Source of the DNA: Acidobacteriota bacterium
GTDB lineage: Bacteria > Acidobacteriota > Terriglobia > UBA7540
Length of the DNA: 7,503 nt
Direction: 5' to 3'
Assembly: GCA_003165615.1 (NCBI GenBank)
Contig: PLWR01000482.1
Location: 1 to 7,503 of the forward strand
The notes under the pieces: generated by a model
Told to the model about the DNA's origin: nothing
The model's database searches: none
The model's input: the letters and a program-made list of their open reading frames with translations, nothing else
Shown: positions 1 to 6,629 of the stretch, one piece after another
How the letters are laid out: the number at the start of each line of letters is the position of its first letter
Position numbering within the stretch: the first letter of the stretch is position 1
Made by a program: the position numbers and the translations under genes

Positions 1-775
1 TGCGGCGCTCGGCGAATTGCAGCAGGTCGCGAGCCAGGTCAAGCTTGTCGCCTTCCACTCTCGACAGCCCCACTTCCACGCCCTGCGCCTTTAGAAAGGT
101 ATAAGCCATGGCGCCGCCGATCAGGACGGTATCAGCAAACTTCATCAGGTTTTGCAGCAACTCGATCTTGTCGGATACCTTGGAGCCCCCCACGATGGCA
201 ACGTAGGGCCGCTCCGGATGTCCCACCGCTTTGCCCAGGTATTCGAGCTCTTTTTCCATCAACAGTCCCGCCGCGCAGGGGGAAAGGTACTGGGTAATGC
301 CTTCCGTGGAGGCGTGGGCGCGATGCGCGGAACCGAACGCGTCGTCCACATAAACCTCAGCGAGCGCGGCCAGCTTCTGCGCAAACTCCGGCACGTTCTT
401 CTCCTCCTCCGGATGGAAGCGCAGATTTTCCAGCAGCAGCACGTCGCCGTTTTGGAGAGCCGCAGCCGCGGTTTCCGCTTCCGGGCCGATGCAGTCGGCC
501 GCGAAGGCCACGGGCTTGCCCAGCACTTGCGCCAGGCGCGTGGCCGCAGGTTTCAGACTGTACTTGGGATTGACTTTGCCCTTGGGTCGGCCCAGGTGCG
601 AGGCCAGAATCAGCCGGCCGCCGCGCTCCATAATGTATAGAATGGTGGGCAGCGAGGCCTGGATGCGCGTGTCATCCGTAATCTCGCCCGCGTCGTTTAA
701 GGGCACGTTGAAATCCACGCGCATGAAGATACGCTTACCTTTGAGATCGAGGTCACGAACAGAAAGTTTAGCCAT
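1..775 (-). CDS. pgk: Phosphoglycerate kinase, N-terminal 258 residues (runs off left edge)
   Basis: Phosphoglycerate kinase transfers the acyl phosphate of 1,3-bisphosphoglycerate to ADP in cytoplasmic glycolysis, and works in reverse in gluconeogenesis. The translation starts [15 protein letters not shown] and shows family landmarks in order: RVDFNVPL (19-26), SHLGRPKG (59-66), [11 protein letters not shown] (115-125), [13 protein letters not shown] (144-156) and GGSKVSDK (196-203). The family is about 390-400 residues long, so roughly the last third, including the C-terminal nucleotide-binding domain, lies outside the window. The start at 775 is supported by AAGGA at 784-788, 8 nt upstream. 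It lies downstream of gap on the same strand, the usual gap-pgk order, but 443 nt away because a protease remnant and repeats sit between them. No strong separate promoter was seen, so it may be co-transcribed with gap. Confidence 0.97.
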   Translation of the reverse strand, partial: MAKLSVRDLDLKGKRIFMRVDFNVPLNDAGEITDDTRIQASLPTILYIMERGGRLILASHLGRPKGKVNPKYSLKPAATRLAQVLGKPVAFAADCIGPEAETAAAALQNGDVLLLENLRFHPEEEKNVPEFAQKLAALAEVYVDDAFGSAHRAHASTEGITQYLSPCAAGLLMEKELEYLGKAVGHPERPYVAIVGGSKVSDKIELLQNLMKFADTVLIGGAMAYTFLKAQGVEVGLSRVEGDKLDLARDLLQFAERR

Positions 776-790
776 AGAATTAGTCCTTTG

Positions 791-833
791 TCAGTGGTCA
801 GTTGTCCTTCGTCCGTGGTCCGCTGCGAAGCAC
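791..833 (+). repeat. GTCCGTGGTC-family modular repeat, copy 1
   Basis: This stretch is built from the short words GTCAGTGGTC, AGTTGTCC and GTCCGTGGTCCG (811-822). Related words recur at 1122-1165 in opposite orientation, where CGGACCACGGAC (1136-1147) is the exact reverse complement of 811-822, and at 5314-5350 and 5380-5418. It lies just upstream of the pgk ribosome binding site. Similar word-like intergenic repeats are, from memory, common in Acidobacteria genomes; their function is unknown. Confidence 0.7.
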
Positions 834-844
834 GATGTCAGGAG

Positions 845-1062
845 TCATGCCTCCAATGACCTCCGGCATAACGCCCCGGTCTCAGCAAGGATCATGGGTA
901 ACGACTTCAGTTCGCGGCGAAATGGGTCCAAGAAAAGGCCGAGAGCAGCAAGGGTGAAACCACCGAGTAGTTTGCTCCCGAATCGATTAGGAACTCCGCC
1001 TTCTCGGCCATTTCGGGCTTGGCAGGATTTGCTACTTCCAACTCCAGAACCGTTGGACCCAT
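845..1062 (-). pseudogene. Decayed clan AA (retropepsin-like) aspartic protease
   Basis: Reading leftwards from ATG at 1062, 51 codons run to a TGA at 907-909. Residues 1-40 begin MGPTVLELEVANPAKPEMAE and continue through EFLIDSGANYSVVSPLLL. That is the N-terminal part of small bacterial retropepsin-like aspartic proteases, with the D-S-G-A active-site motif at residues 27-30. From about position 946 the +1-shifted frame reads ALGLFLDPFRRELKSLPMIL, which resembles the C-terminal end of the same family, and closes with TGA at 845-847. The two parts adjoin near 943-949, so the middle of the protein, perhaps 50-60 codons, is missing and the frame is shifted. A purine-rich ribosome binding site GAGGAGAG (1066-1073) survives upstream of the start. 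The remnant sits between gap and pgk on the same strand. Family assignment rests on motif recognition by eye. A sequencing error alone cannot explain the missing middle. Confidence 0.8.
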
Positions 1063-1121
1063 TTACTCTCCTCGCAGCTTCCGAAGCGAGGTCGGGATTC
1101 GGTAGGCGACTGGTTTTGCAA

Positions 1122-1165
1122 CGGACGACTGACCACGGACCACGGACAGCCGTCCGCTGCTTACT
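1122..1165 (-). repeat. GTCCGTGGTC-family modular repeat, copy 2 (inverted to copy 1)
   Basis: Read on the minus strand this contains GTCCGTGGTCCGTGGTCAG and GTCCGTTG. The 12-mer at 1136-1147 is the exact reverse complement of 811-822. With copy 1 it brackets the aspartic protease remnant as an imperfect inverted pair. The 9-mer GTCCGCTGC also recurs in direct orientation at 818-826 and 1152-1160. Confidence 0.7.
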
Positions 1166-1170
1166 GCTTA

Positions 1171-1186
1171 TCCCGGCGCGCCGGGA
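1171..1186. repeat. 16-bp perfect palindrome downstream of gap
   Basis: TCCCGGCGCGCCGGGA is a perfect 16-bp palindrome beginning about 33 nt after the gap stop codon. As RNA it could form a short GC-only hairpin, but with no T-tract after it on the minus strand it does not qualify as a classical intrinsic terminator. It could stabilise the gap 3' end or bind a dimeric protein; neither is shown. Confidence 0.5.
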
Positions 1187-1218
1187 CTCGCAAAAGGCGC
1201 TCGCTGCCTACCGTCCTT

Positions 1219-2247
<1,029 letters not shown>

Positions 2248-2272
2248 TCAACAGAGTTGACTCAAATCAAAA

Positions 2273-2301
2273 ATTCTATTCGGCCTTGCGAACTAAGTCA
2301 A
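2273..2301 (-). promoter_or_regulatory. Sigma70-type promoter of gap
   Basis: On the minus strand, TTGACT (2296-2301) and TAGAAT (2273-2278) are separated by exactly 17 nt, a near-consensus -35/-10 pair. Transcription would start near 2266, leaving a 5' leader of about 40 nt before the gap start codon. It faces gap and probably also serves pgk. Confidence 0.75.
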
Positions 2302-2303
2302 AG

Positions 2304-2348
2304 CTAAAAGGTTTAGAGGGACAGAGTGTCCCATTCTCGCGTGCGCGA
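2304..2348. promoter_or_regulatory. Three consecutive dyads upstream of the gap promoter
   Basis: Immediately upstream of the gap -35 box lie three short inverted repeats in a row: CTAAA-AGG-TTTAG (2304-2316), GGGACA-GAG-TGTCCC (2318-2332) and TCGCG-TG-CGCGA (2337-2348). The position suits binding sites for an activator or for RNA polymerase modulators. The 15-bp middle dyad is the most operator-like. They might alternatively be hairpins at the 3' end of the transcript from the gene ending at 2504, but no T-tract supports termination. Confidence 0.4.
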
Positions 2349-2503
2349 AAAGGCCCAACACAAGATTAGAATACGAAGACGCCGCACCCTGAATTCCAAA
2401 GACAATTAGAACTCTCTAGGCATTGTGTCCTAAGTAGCGGTGGGGGACTCATTGTTGCGGAGGATCAATCAAAGCCGGGGCTCAAGAGTGGCATCTGGCG
2501 CGT

Positions 2504-3301
2504 TCAATACTGCTTGACTGCCACCACTTGGTCGCCGTCAAAGGTGACAAAAAGTACGTGTGGAGGGAGTCCATAGATCCAGTCTTCCTGCTCAGCCCCG
2601 TTTCGAACCTCGCGTACCCGCCGGTCCGGCGAGCCTTTGGCTGAAAGCACCGCATCACGATCCATCCCCACTATGACATTGTGGGTCTTAATGGCCTCTT
2701 TGACCTCGGGCGTGACATTTGGCGCGTACAGCACGGTGGGCGAGTGACGCTCGAAATCCAGGACGCCGGTAAGAATTTTCTTCATCTGAGGGACGGTAAG
2801 GACAGGCATGGCCTTGCCAAAATCCACGGTGACGGAGGACCCGAATGCGGTGGTCGATTGTTGTGGCTGCCCAATCGGGGTCGTCGCCTCCCCCACGCCG
2901 ACCTCGATATGCTGGTACCACTTCTTCCCGGATTTCCCGCCCCCATTGAGCTCGAAAATGACTTGACTCGCCTTGAACTCAATTTTGGTAATCTCTGCCG
3001 GCATGCCTGCCTGCATGGCCAGACCATTGGTGTGCAGTTCTTTTTGAGAATCTTCCTGGTCCAACTTCCCCTGCGCGTCCACGCGGACGCCCCTTCTGCC
3101 GCGCGGCAGAGGAACTTTTGTCACTGCCACTTCCCGCAGGAGGCCACGGATGATGTCAATTCGGGCTTGTTGGTCCATTCCCTCCTTCGTAAAACCGTAG
3201 GGAATGGTGAGGAATACACCTACCAGCGCGCAGCAGAGCCGTAGCCAACTCCGGATGGCTTTTTCATGGCGGGAGTGATTCTGTGAACGCCAGGCAGACA
3301 T
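2504..3301 (-). CDS. Predicted exported protein with BamE/SmpA-like C-terminal domain
   Basis: The 265-residue product is not a named protein. The N-terminus has basic residues followed by a hydrophobic run (about 19-37, WLRLCCALVGVFLTIPYGF), which fits a signal peptide or anchor. The C-terminal part (about 209-265) includes VIVGMDRDAVLSAKGSPDR, EDWIYG and VTFDGDQVVAVKQY. It follows the BamE/SmpA pattern: G-M-x-x-x-x-V, then G-x-P, then W-x-Y-G, then a final strand with a G-D-x-V turn. A periplasmic or outer-membrane-facing role is therefore likely. The gene starts 5 nt after the stop of the CPBP protease gene, so the two are probably co-transcribed. The start at 3301 has only a weak ribosome binding site. 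An alternative Met42 follows AAGGAGG by only about 2 nt and would lose the signal peptide, so I keep 3301. Confidence 0.75.
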   Translation of the reverse strand: MSAWRSQNHSRHEKAIRSWLRLCCALVGVFLTIPYGFTKEGMDQQARIDIIRGLLREVAVTKVPLPRGRRGVRVDAQGKLDQEDSQKELHTNGLAMQAGMPAEITKIEFKASQVIFELNGGGKSGKKWYQHIEVGVGEATTPIGQPQQSTTAFGSSVTVDFGKAMPVLTVPQMKKILTGVLDFERHSPTVLYAPNVTPEVKEAIKTHNVIVGMDRDAVLSAKGSPDRRVREVRNGAEQEDWIYGLPPHVLFVTFDGDQVVAVKQY

Positions 3302-3306
3302 GGGAA

Positions 3307-4269
3307 TCAGTCTCGTTTCGCTTCTTTCCCGGAAGGAGCCGAGAAAACTGTTATCAGCGGGTCAGGCCAAAGTGATGCCACCGGGGAAAGAACCAGGGCC
3401 TTCATTTCCTCAGTCGTATAGATGCTCTTTGCCAAGGATAGGTACGCGGTCCCAAGCAAAATTGCTCCGGTCGCCAGCAAGCCGCCTTCCGGGCCGTATG
3501 CGCCCCCGGTCAGCCAAATGGGACCTCGCGCGCTCGCGGCAAGCACGCTGGTGGGAATTATTATGCCGCTAACGGGCAGTCCCAGGAAAAAGCCCTGAAG
3601 AAAATTCCAGATAAAATGCATCCCAATCGGCATCCATAATGAGCGGGTCCGCAAATAGGCAATGCAGAAGGGGATTCCCACTAGCGCCGTGTTGAAGGTG
3701 GAGATCCACGACGCATGCGGGTTGCCGAGATGGACAAGGCCAAAAAACGCGGAGGTAACGGCAATGGCCCCTGCGGGAGTTATCGATTCAGCCAGGCGCT
3801 GGAACGGGTATCCACGGAAGATGGATTCCTCATTGGTTGCCGCCAAGGCAAACAATATGAAGGTAAAGGACCCCGCCCGCAGCATCGGATGCGGTGTAAA
3901 CGTGAAGTGCGCGAAGCCGCAACCATACTCCATCGCGACGGCGAGAAGCAGCATCGCGGCGCCCACCGCCAGCCCGTGACCCAGTTCCCTCCACCACCGG
4001 GGGTGGAAGGCCAAGCCCACGGAACCCAGGGGGCGGCGCTCAAAAACCGCCGTCAGCAGCTTGAATGCAGCGAAAATCGCCACCAGGCCCACAAGAGATT
4101 GCCAGAAAGCCGCCATCACTAAACTGGGATGAACTTTCCCGATGGAAAAAACCGCTCTCAGCATCTCCCCTGTGAGCACAAAAGCCGCGAAGATGAGCAC
4201 GACGGAAAGGCCGAAACGCCAGATGGGGCGCAGATGGTCATCCTCAAGGAATATCCCGATCGAATTCAT
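3307..4269 (-). CDS. CPBP (Abi/CAAX-like) family intramembrane glutamic endopeptidase
   Basis: A 320-residue polytopic membrane protein with the motifs of the CPBP intramembrane protease family (relatives of Rce1): EExxxR at E147-E148...R152 (EESIFR), FxxxH at F176-H180 (FFGLVHL), and HxxxN at H218-N222 (HFIWN). These residues form the family's catalytic and water-activating site. Hydrophobic segments are visible near 17-35, 51-76, 98-113, 134-145, 165-183, 193-206, 213-237 and 263-280. Bacterial members process prenylated or other membrane proteins, and some act in bacteriocin immunity; this substrate is unknown. The start codon overlaps the upstream kinase stop as ATGA (4266-4269), implying translational coupling, and the exported BamE-like protein gene follows 5 nt later. 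All motif residues are present, so an active enzyme is expected. Confidence 0.9.
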   Translation of the reverse strand: MNSIGIFLEDDHLRPIWRFGLSVVLIFAAFVLTGEMLRAVFSIGKVHPSLVMAAFWQSLVGLVAIFAAFKLLTAVFERRPLGSVGLAFHPRWWRELGHGLAVGAAMLLLAVAMEYGCGFAHFTFTPHPMLRAGSFTFILFALAATNEESIFRGYPFQRLAESITPAGAIAVTSAFFGLVHLGNPHASWISTFNTALVGIPFCIAYLRTRSLWMPIGMHFIWNFLQGFFLGLPVSGIIIPTSVLAASARGPIWLTGGAYGPEGGLLATGAILLGTAYLSLAKSIYTTEEMKALVLSPVASLWPDPLITVFSAPSGKEAKRD

Positions 4270-5293
4270 CGCGTCTTCCCGATTCGCTCAACATGTTCGG
4301 CGCGAACTTTCAGCCCGGTGCTGGAAATGGCGAAGGTGATGACCTTGCCGCCCATCTGGGTCAGGGTATTTTCAACGGCCGGCTTGGTGCCCGGGCGAAC
4401 CATGAAGACCACGCATCCGCCGCCCCCGGCTCCACAAACCTTGGCCGCCAGGGTTCCATGCTTTCGGGTTCGCTCGATCATGCGGTCGATCTTGGGGGTG
4501 GAGATTCCTTTGAAATTGCGCTTGCGATTTTCCCATTCCCGCCCCAGTAGCTCCGCCACGGCGTCCCAATCCCGTGCCAGCAGCGCTTCCCGCATCTGGC
4601 TGGCGATGGCCGTAATCTGATCGAAATTCTTGATGAGGCGCTGGTTGTTGTCGATGTGGGATTTCATCACCTCCCAGTTGTTGATGGCGGAATTGCGGGG
4701 TTGGCCCGTGTAGCAAAGCACAAATCGTTTTTCCATGTCGGCGAATGGAACAGGCAGGCGCTCCACCTTCACGCCGTCGCGATCCAGGTGGACGGAATTC
4801 GCGCCGCCGTTGAGTGCCGGGAAGTAATCCTGCCAGCCGGTGGGCACGCGGATGACAATGGCTTCCACATTCCTTGCGATCTCCAGCAGGGTACTGCGCG
4901 TGCAGCGCTTGCCGGTGATACGCGCCAGGCCCCGCACAGGGCGATATTCAGTGCCGAGGAGCCTCCCAGACCAGCGCCCGCCGGAACCTGCGAACTGGTG
5001 GTGATGTTCAAGCCGCGCCGCGGTTCAAAAAATATCACCAGCTCCCGCAGCAAGGGCAATTTCGAAACACCGTGAGAAAGGCCGCTGAAGTTTTCCCAAC
5101 TTTCGCGCCATCCCTGGTCCTCGGAGACGAGTACAATGCGGCGATCCGCGCGCGTTTCGATCACGCATGAGGCGTAGCAGCTAATGGCAATATTAACTGT
5201 CTGCGCTCCGGGATGAAATAGGTAGAGCGGCCAGATATCCACCGTTCCGCCCGCCAAATCAATGCGCGCGGGTGCTTGCGCTTTAACTTGCAT
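4266..5293 (-). pseudogene. GHMP kinase, heptose-7-phosphate kinase (HddA)-like, split by a frameshift
   Basis: Two overlapping frames together make one kinase. The first (ATG at 5293) begins MQVKAQAPARIDLAGGTVDI and contains the GHMP phosphate-binding motif PAGAGLGGSSA (104-114). The second, entered near 4930, continues GLARITGKRCTRSTLLEIA, contains the C-terminal glycine-rich motif CGAGGGGC, and ends at 4266. Neither half alone holds both motifs. The span is 1028 nt; adding one base gives 343 codons (342 residues), the usual size. The break is at about 4927-4934, in GGGGCCTGG where GGG-GCN-CTG is expected, so a single base seems lost beside a G4 run. The overall pattern resembles D-glycero-D-manno-heptose 7-phosphate kinases, which act in ADP-heptose synthesis for LPS or S-layer glycans, but the sugar substrate is inferred. 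AAGGA (5300-5304), 6 nt upstream, supports this start over an in-frame ATG at 5353 inside a repeat. It is either a real mutation or a base-calling error. Confidence 0.88.
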
Positions 5294-5313
5294 CGGATTT
5301 CCTTGGGTCTTGG

Positions 5314-5350
5314 TGTCCGTAGATTGTGGTCCGTTGTCCGTGGTCAGTGG
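5314..5350 (+). repeat. GTCCGTGGTC-family modular repeat, copy 3
   Basis: This stretch is composed of GTCCGT, GTGGTCCG, TTGTCCG and GTGGTCAGTGG words. Its end GTCCGTGGTCAGTGG (5336-5350) pairs exactly with 5404-5418. It lies immediately upstream of the kinase ribosome binding site, so it would be in the leader of the kinase transcript, or in the spacer if the genes are co-transcribed. Confidence 0.75.
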
Positions 5351-5379
5351 CAAGAATCACGTTTGTGGGCGCCGACTGC

Positions 5380-5418
5380 GGACAGTCTACAACGGACAAC
5401 GTACCACTGACCACGGAC
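5380..5418 (-). repeat. GTCCGTGGTC-family modular repeat, copy 4 (inverted to copy 3)
   Basis: The minus-strand sequence contains GTCCGTGGTCAGTGG (5404-5418), GTTGTCCGTTGT and CTGTCCG. Copies 3 and 4 form a 15-bp perfect inverted repeat with a 53-nt spacer, filling most of the gap between the pseudopilin-like gene and the kinase. A large stem-loop in the RNA is possible; no T-tract indicates termination. Confidence 0.75.
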
Positions 5419-5425
5419 GCCTTTC

Positions 5426-5812
5426 CTACTGCTGAGTCACCTGCATCAAATCGTCGATGGAAATGGTCGGCCAACTGGCTTTGGCGGGGTCCGAGGGCCT
5501 GGCGGTGATTTTGAAATGTTCACCATCGTCCACTTCGGCGGTGTAACTGTAGCCGCGCCGGTTCGTGCCGGAAAATGTAATCGAGCCGTCCTGCTGGAGT
5601 TCGTCAACTGAGACGTAGTTGCCGTGGCTGGCCAGGTATATCTTCTCGGCCTGCGCGATGGCCAGCAGGTCGCTCTTTACCCCCACCACGTTGATGGTCT
5701 CGGCGGGAGGTTGCACCGTGCCGCCGGGTCCTTGCGAGAACTCCGACTTCATTACGAACCAGATGATCGCCACCACAATCACCAATCCCACAATCATTCC
5801 CCCTGCTTTCAT
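5426..5812 (-). CDS. Small membrane-anchored, pseudopilin-like protein
   Basis: The 128-residue product has a short N-terminus, one hydrophobic segment (about 5-21, GMIVGLVIVVAIIWFVM), a proline/glycine-rich linker (about 26-40), and a soluble domain of about 85 residues. That domain starts with a helix-like stretch (VGVKSDLLAIAQAEKIYLASHG), followed by NYVSVDELQQDG, GYSYTAEV and FKITARP. This order, a helix, a Y-x-S/T-x-x-E-L segment and then beta strands, resembles the globular part of type II secretion or type IV pilins. The G-F-T-x-x-E prepilin peptidase site is absent, so it is more likely a simply anchored extracytoplasmic protein. The start at 5812 is chosen because GGAGG (5818-5822) lies 5 nt upstream and the hydrophobic segment then sits at the N-terminus. 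An upstream in-frame ATG at 5944 would add 44 low-complexity residues and is less likely. Function unknown. Confidence 0.75.
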   Translation of the reverse strand: MKAGGMIVGLVIVVAIIWFVMKSEFSQGPGGTVQPPAETINVVGVKSDLLAIAQAEKIYLASHGNYVSVDELQQDGSITFSGTNRRGYSYTAEVDDGEHFKITARPSDPAKASWPTISIDDLMQVTQQ

Positions 5813-5958
5813 CGAGCCCTCCTCTGTGACCGGCAGATCCCGCCGGAATTCGCAGCCCGAAGGCCGCAACGATGCGCCATCGCCCCGGCCACCACCGCCG
5901 CCTGCTGAGGGCGCACACTCAGCGGAATTCACTTGCACGAGCAATTCCGAGTGGCCCT

Positions 5959-5987
5959 ATTCTGACGCGATGTGCGTGCGGATGCAA
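5959..5987 (-). promoter_or_regulatory. Possible promoter upstream of the pseudopilin-like gene
   Basis: On the minus strand, TTGCAT (5982-5987) and CAGAAT (5959-5964) are 17 nt apart. Both hexamers are only partial matches to the sigma70 consensus. The position, about 140 nt upstream of the start at 5812, would suit an operon promoter. This is a weak call. Confidence 0.3.
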
Positions 5988-6045
5988 CAAATAGGGCGAG
6001 GGGGTGCTGGTGTCATTATGAAATGGGATCCTTTTCGGAACACCG

Positions 6046-6132
6046 GTCATTCCCGCGAAGGCGGGAATCCACTCCGTCGGCGGGGCTTTTCCAATGGCAT
6101 GCAGAGTGGATTCCCGCCTTCGCGGGAATGAC
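6046..6132. repeat. REP/MITE-like element with 29-bp perfect inverted arms
   Basis: The left arm (6046-6074) and right arm (6104-6132) are exact reverse complements over 29 bases, separated by a 29-nt centre. Each arm also contains its own palindrome, ATTCCCGC-GAAG-GCGGGAAT. The core TTCCCGC...GCGGGAA matches the widespread REP / dRS3-like repeats found scattered between genes in many bacteria. Paired REP units of this kind (REPINs) are thought to be spread by transposases encoded elsewhere. No transposase or clear target duplication is visible here. As RNA it would fold into a very stable long hairpin on either strand. Confidence 0.9.
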
Positions 6133-6228
6133 TGCATCTGAGGGCGCCCATCTCACGCAAATGACTCCCGAGTGCTTCTTGAATAGCGACGCTGAGAGAG
6201 TAATGCGGGGGGGCGAAGCGGCGACTAT

Positions 6229-6242
6229 CCCGAATTATCGGG
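6229..6242. other. Small hairpin after the coiled-coil gene
   Basis: CCCGA (6229-6233) and TCGGG (6238-6242) form a 5-bp stem with an ATTA loop, 25 nt beyond the stop codon of the gene ending at 6267. There is no T-tract after it on the minus strand, so a role as an intrinsic terminator is doubtful. Confidence 0.3.
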
Positions 6243-6266
6243 CAGCCAGCCTTCAATTATCGAAGC

Positions 6267-6629
6267 TCAGGAGATTTCGCGAACGGACGCGGCCCAGGCG
6301 CAAGCAGCCTGCATGTTGGCGCGCACATTCTCCAGGCGAGCCCTTTCCGACAGGAGGGAAAACTGGAGGGTTTCCATCGCGTTCCGAAGGGCCTTCAGGT
6401 TCTCGCGGTACTTCAGAAACTCATATGCTTCTTCCGGCGTTGGTTCGGTGGACCCGGACACCGCAGTGAGGTATTGGGAGATTTGCTTAAGCCGGACGTC
6501 GACTTTCGCCAGCCGGCGAGCTGCCCCACGAGACTCCACCATTTTCGAGCCGGTTTGTGAAACCTGATCGATAAACTCCTGGAATTCGCGATTCGCGATC
6601 TTAATGACATCCAGCAGCTCATTGTTCAT
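6267..6629 (-). CDS. Small coiled-coil protein of unknown function
   Basis: The 120-residue product starts MNNELLDVIKIANREFQEFI and is predicted by eye to be almost wholly alpha-helical, rich in Lys, Arg, Glu, Ala and Leu. Heptad-like spacing is seen in about 1-60 and again in about 65-110, joined by a short Ser/Thr/Pro break (GSTEPTPEE, about 59-67), which suggests an antiparallel two-helix coiled coil. There is no signal peptide or membrane segment, so it is probably cytoplasmic. The start at 6629 is supported by AAGGGAG (6635-6641), 5 nt upstream. It is not tightly linked to any other gene in the window: about 450 nt separate it from the gene at 5812. I do not recognise the family. Small helical adaptor or chaperone proteins look similar, but nothing specific supports that. 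Confidence 0.7.
   Translation of the reverse strand: MNNELLDVIKIANREFQEFIDQVSQTGSKMVESRGAARRLAKVDVRLKQISQYLTAVSGSTEPTPEEAYEFLKYRENLKALRNAMETLQFSLLSERARLENVRANMQAACAWAASVREIS

Larger units (their letters stand above)
5813..6266. other. 454-nt gene-free stretch between two minus-strand genes
   Basis: I find no supportable gene here. Reading leftwards, it holds a small hairpin (CCCGA-ATTA-TCGGG, 6229-6242) after the coiled-coil gene, the 29-bp inverted repeat element (6046-6132), a weak promoter candidate (5959-5987) and the GGAGG before the gene starting at 5812. Open frames crossing the inverted repeat on both strands are by-products of the repeat. Confidence 0.6.

Noticed and set aside
920..1064. 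12-bp perfect inverted repeat AAATGGGTCCAA (920-931) / TTGGACCCATTT (1053-1064)
   Set aside because: Each arm is explained by coding sequence of the protease remnant: one covers its start codon, the other its Leu-Asp-Pro-Phe codons. Treated as chance, though its role in the deletion cannot be excluded.
5426..5944. Longer 172-residue version of the pseudopilin-like gene
   Set aside because: The extra 44 residues are glycine-rich low complexity, while ATG 5812 has GGAGG at a proper distance and puts the anchor at the N-terminus.
6046..6132. Rho-independent terminator
   Set aside because: Arms are far too long and self-palindromic, there is no T-tract, and the structure fits an interspersed REP/MITE element better.
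5972..6469. 165-residue plus-strand open frame
   Set aside because: It runs through the 29-bp inverted repeat and antisense to the coiled-coil gene; composition is not gene-like.
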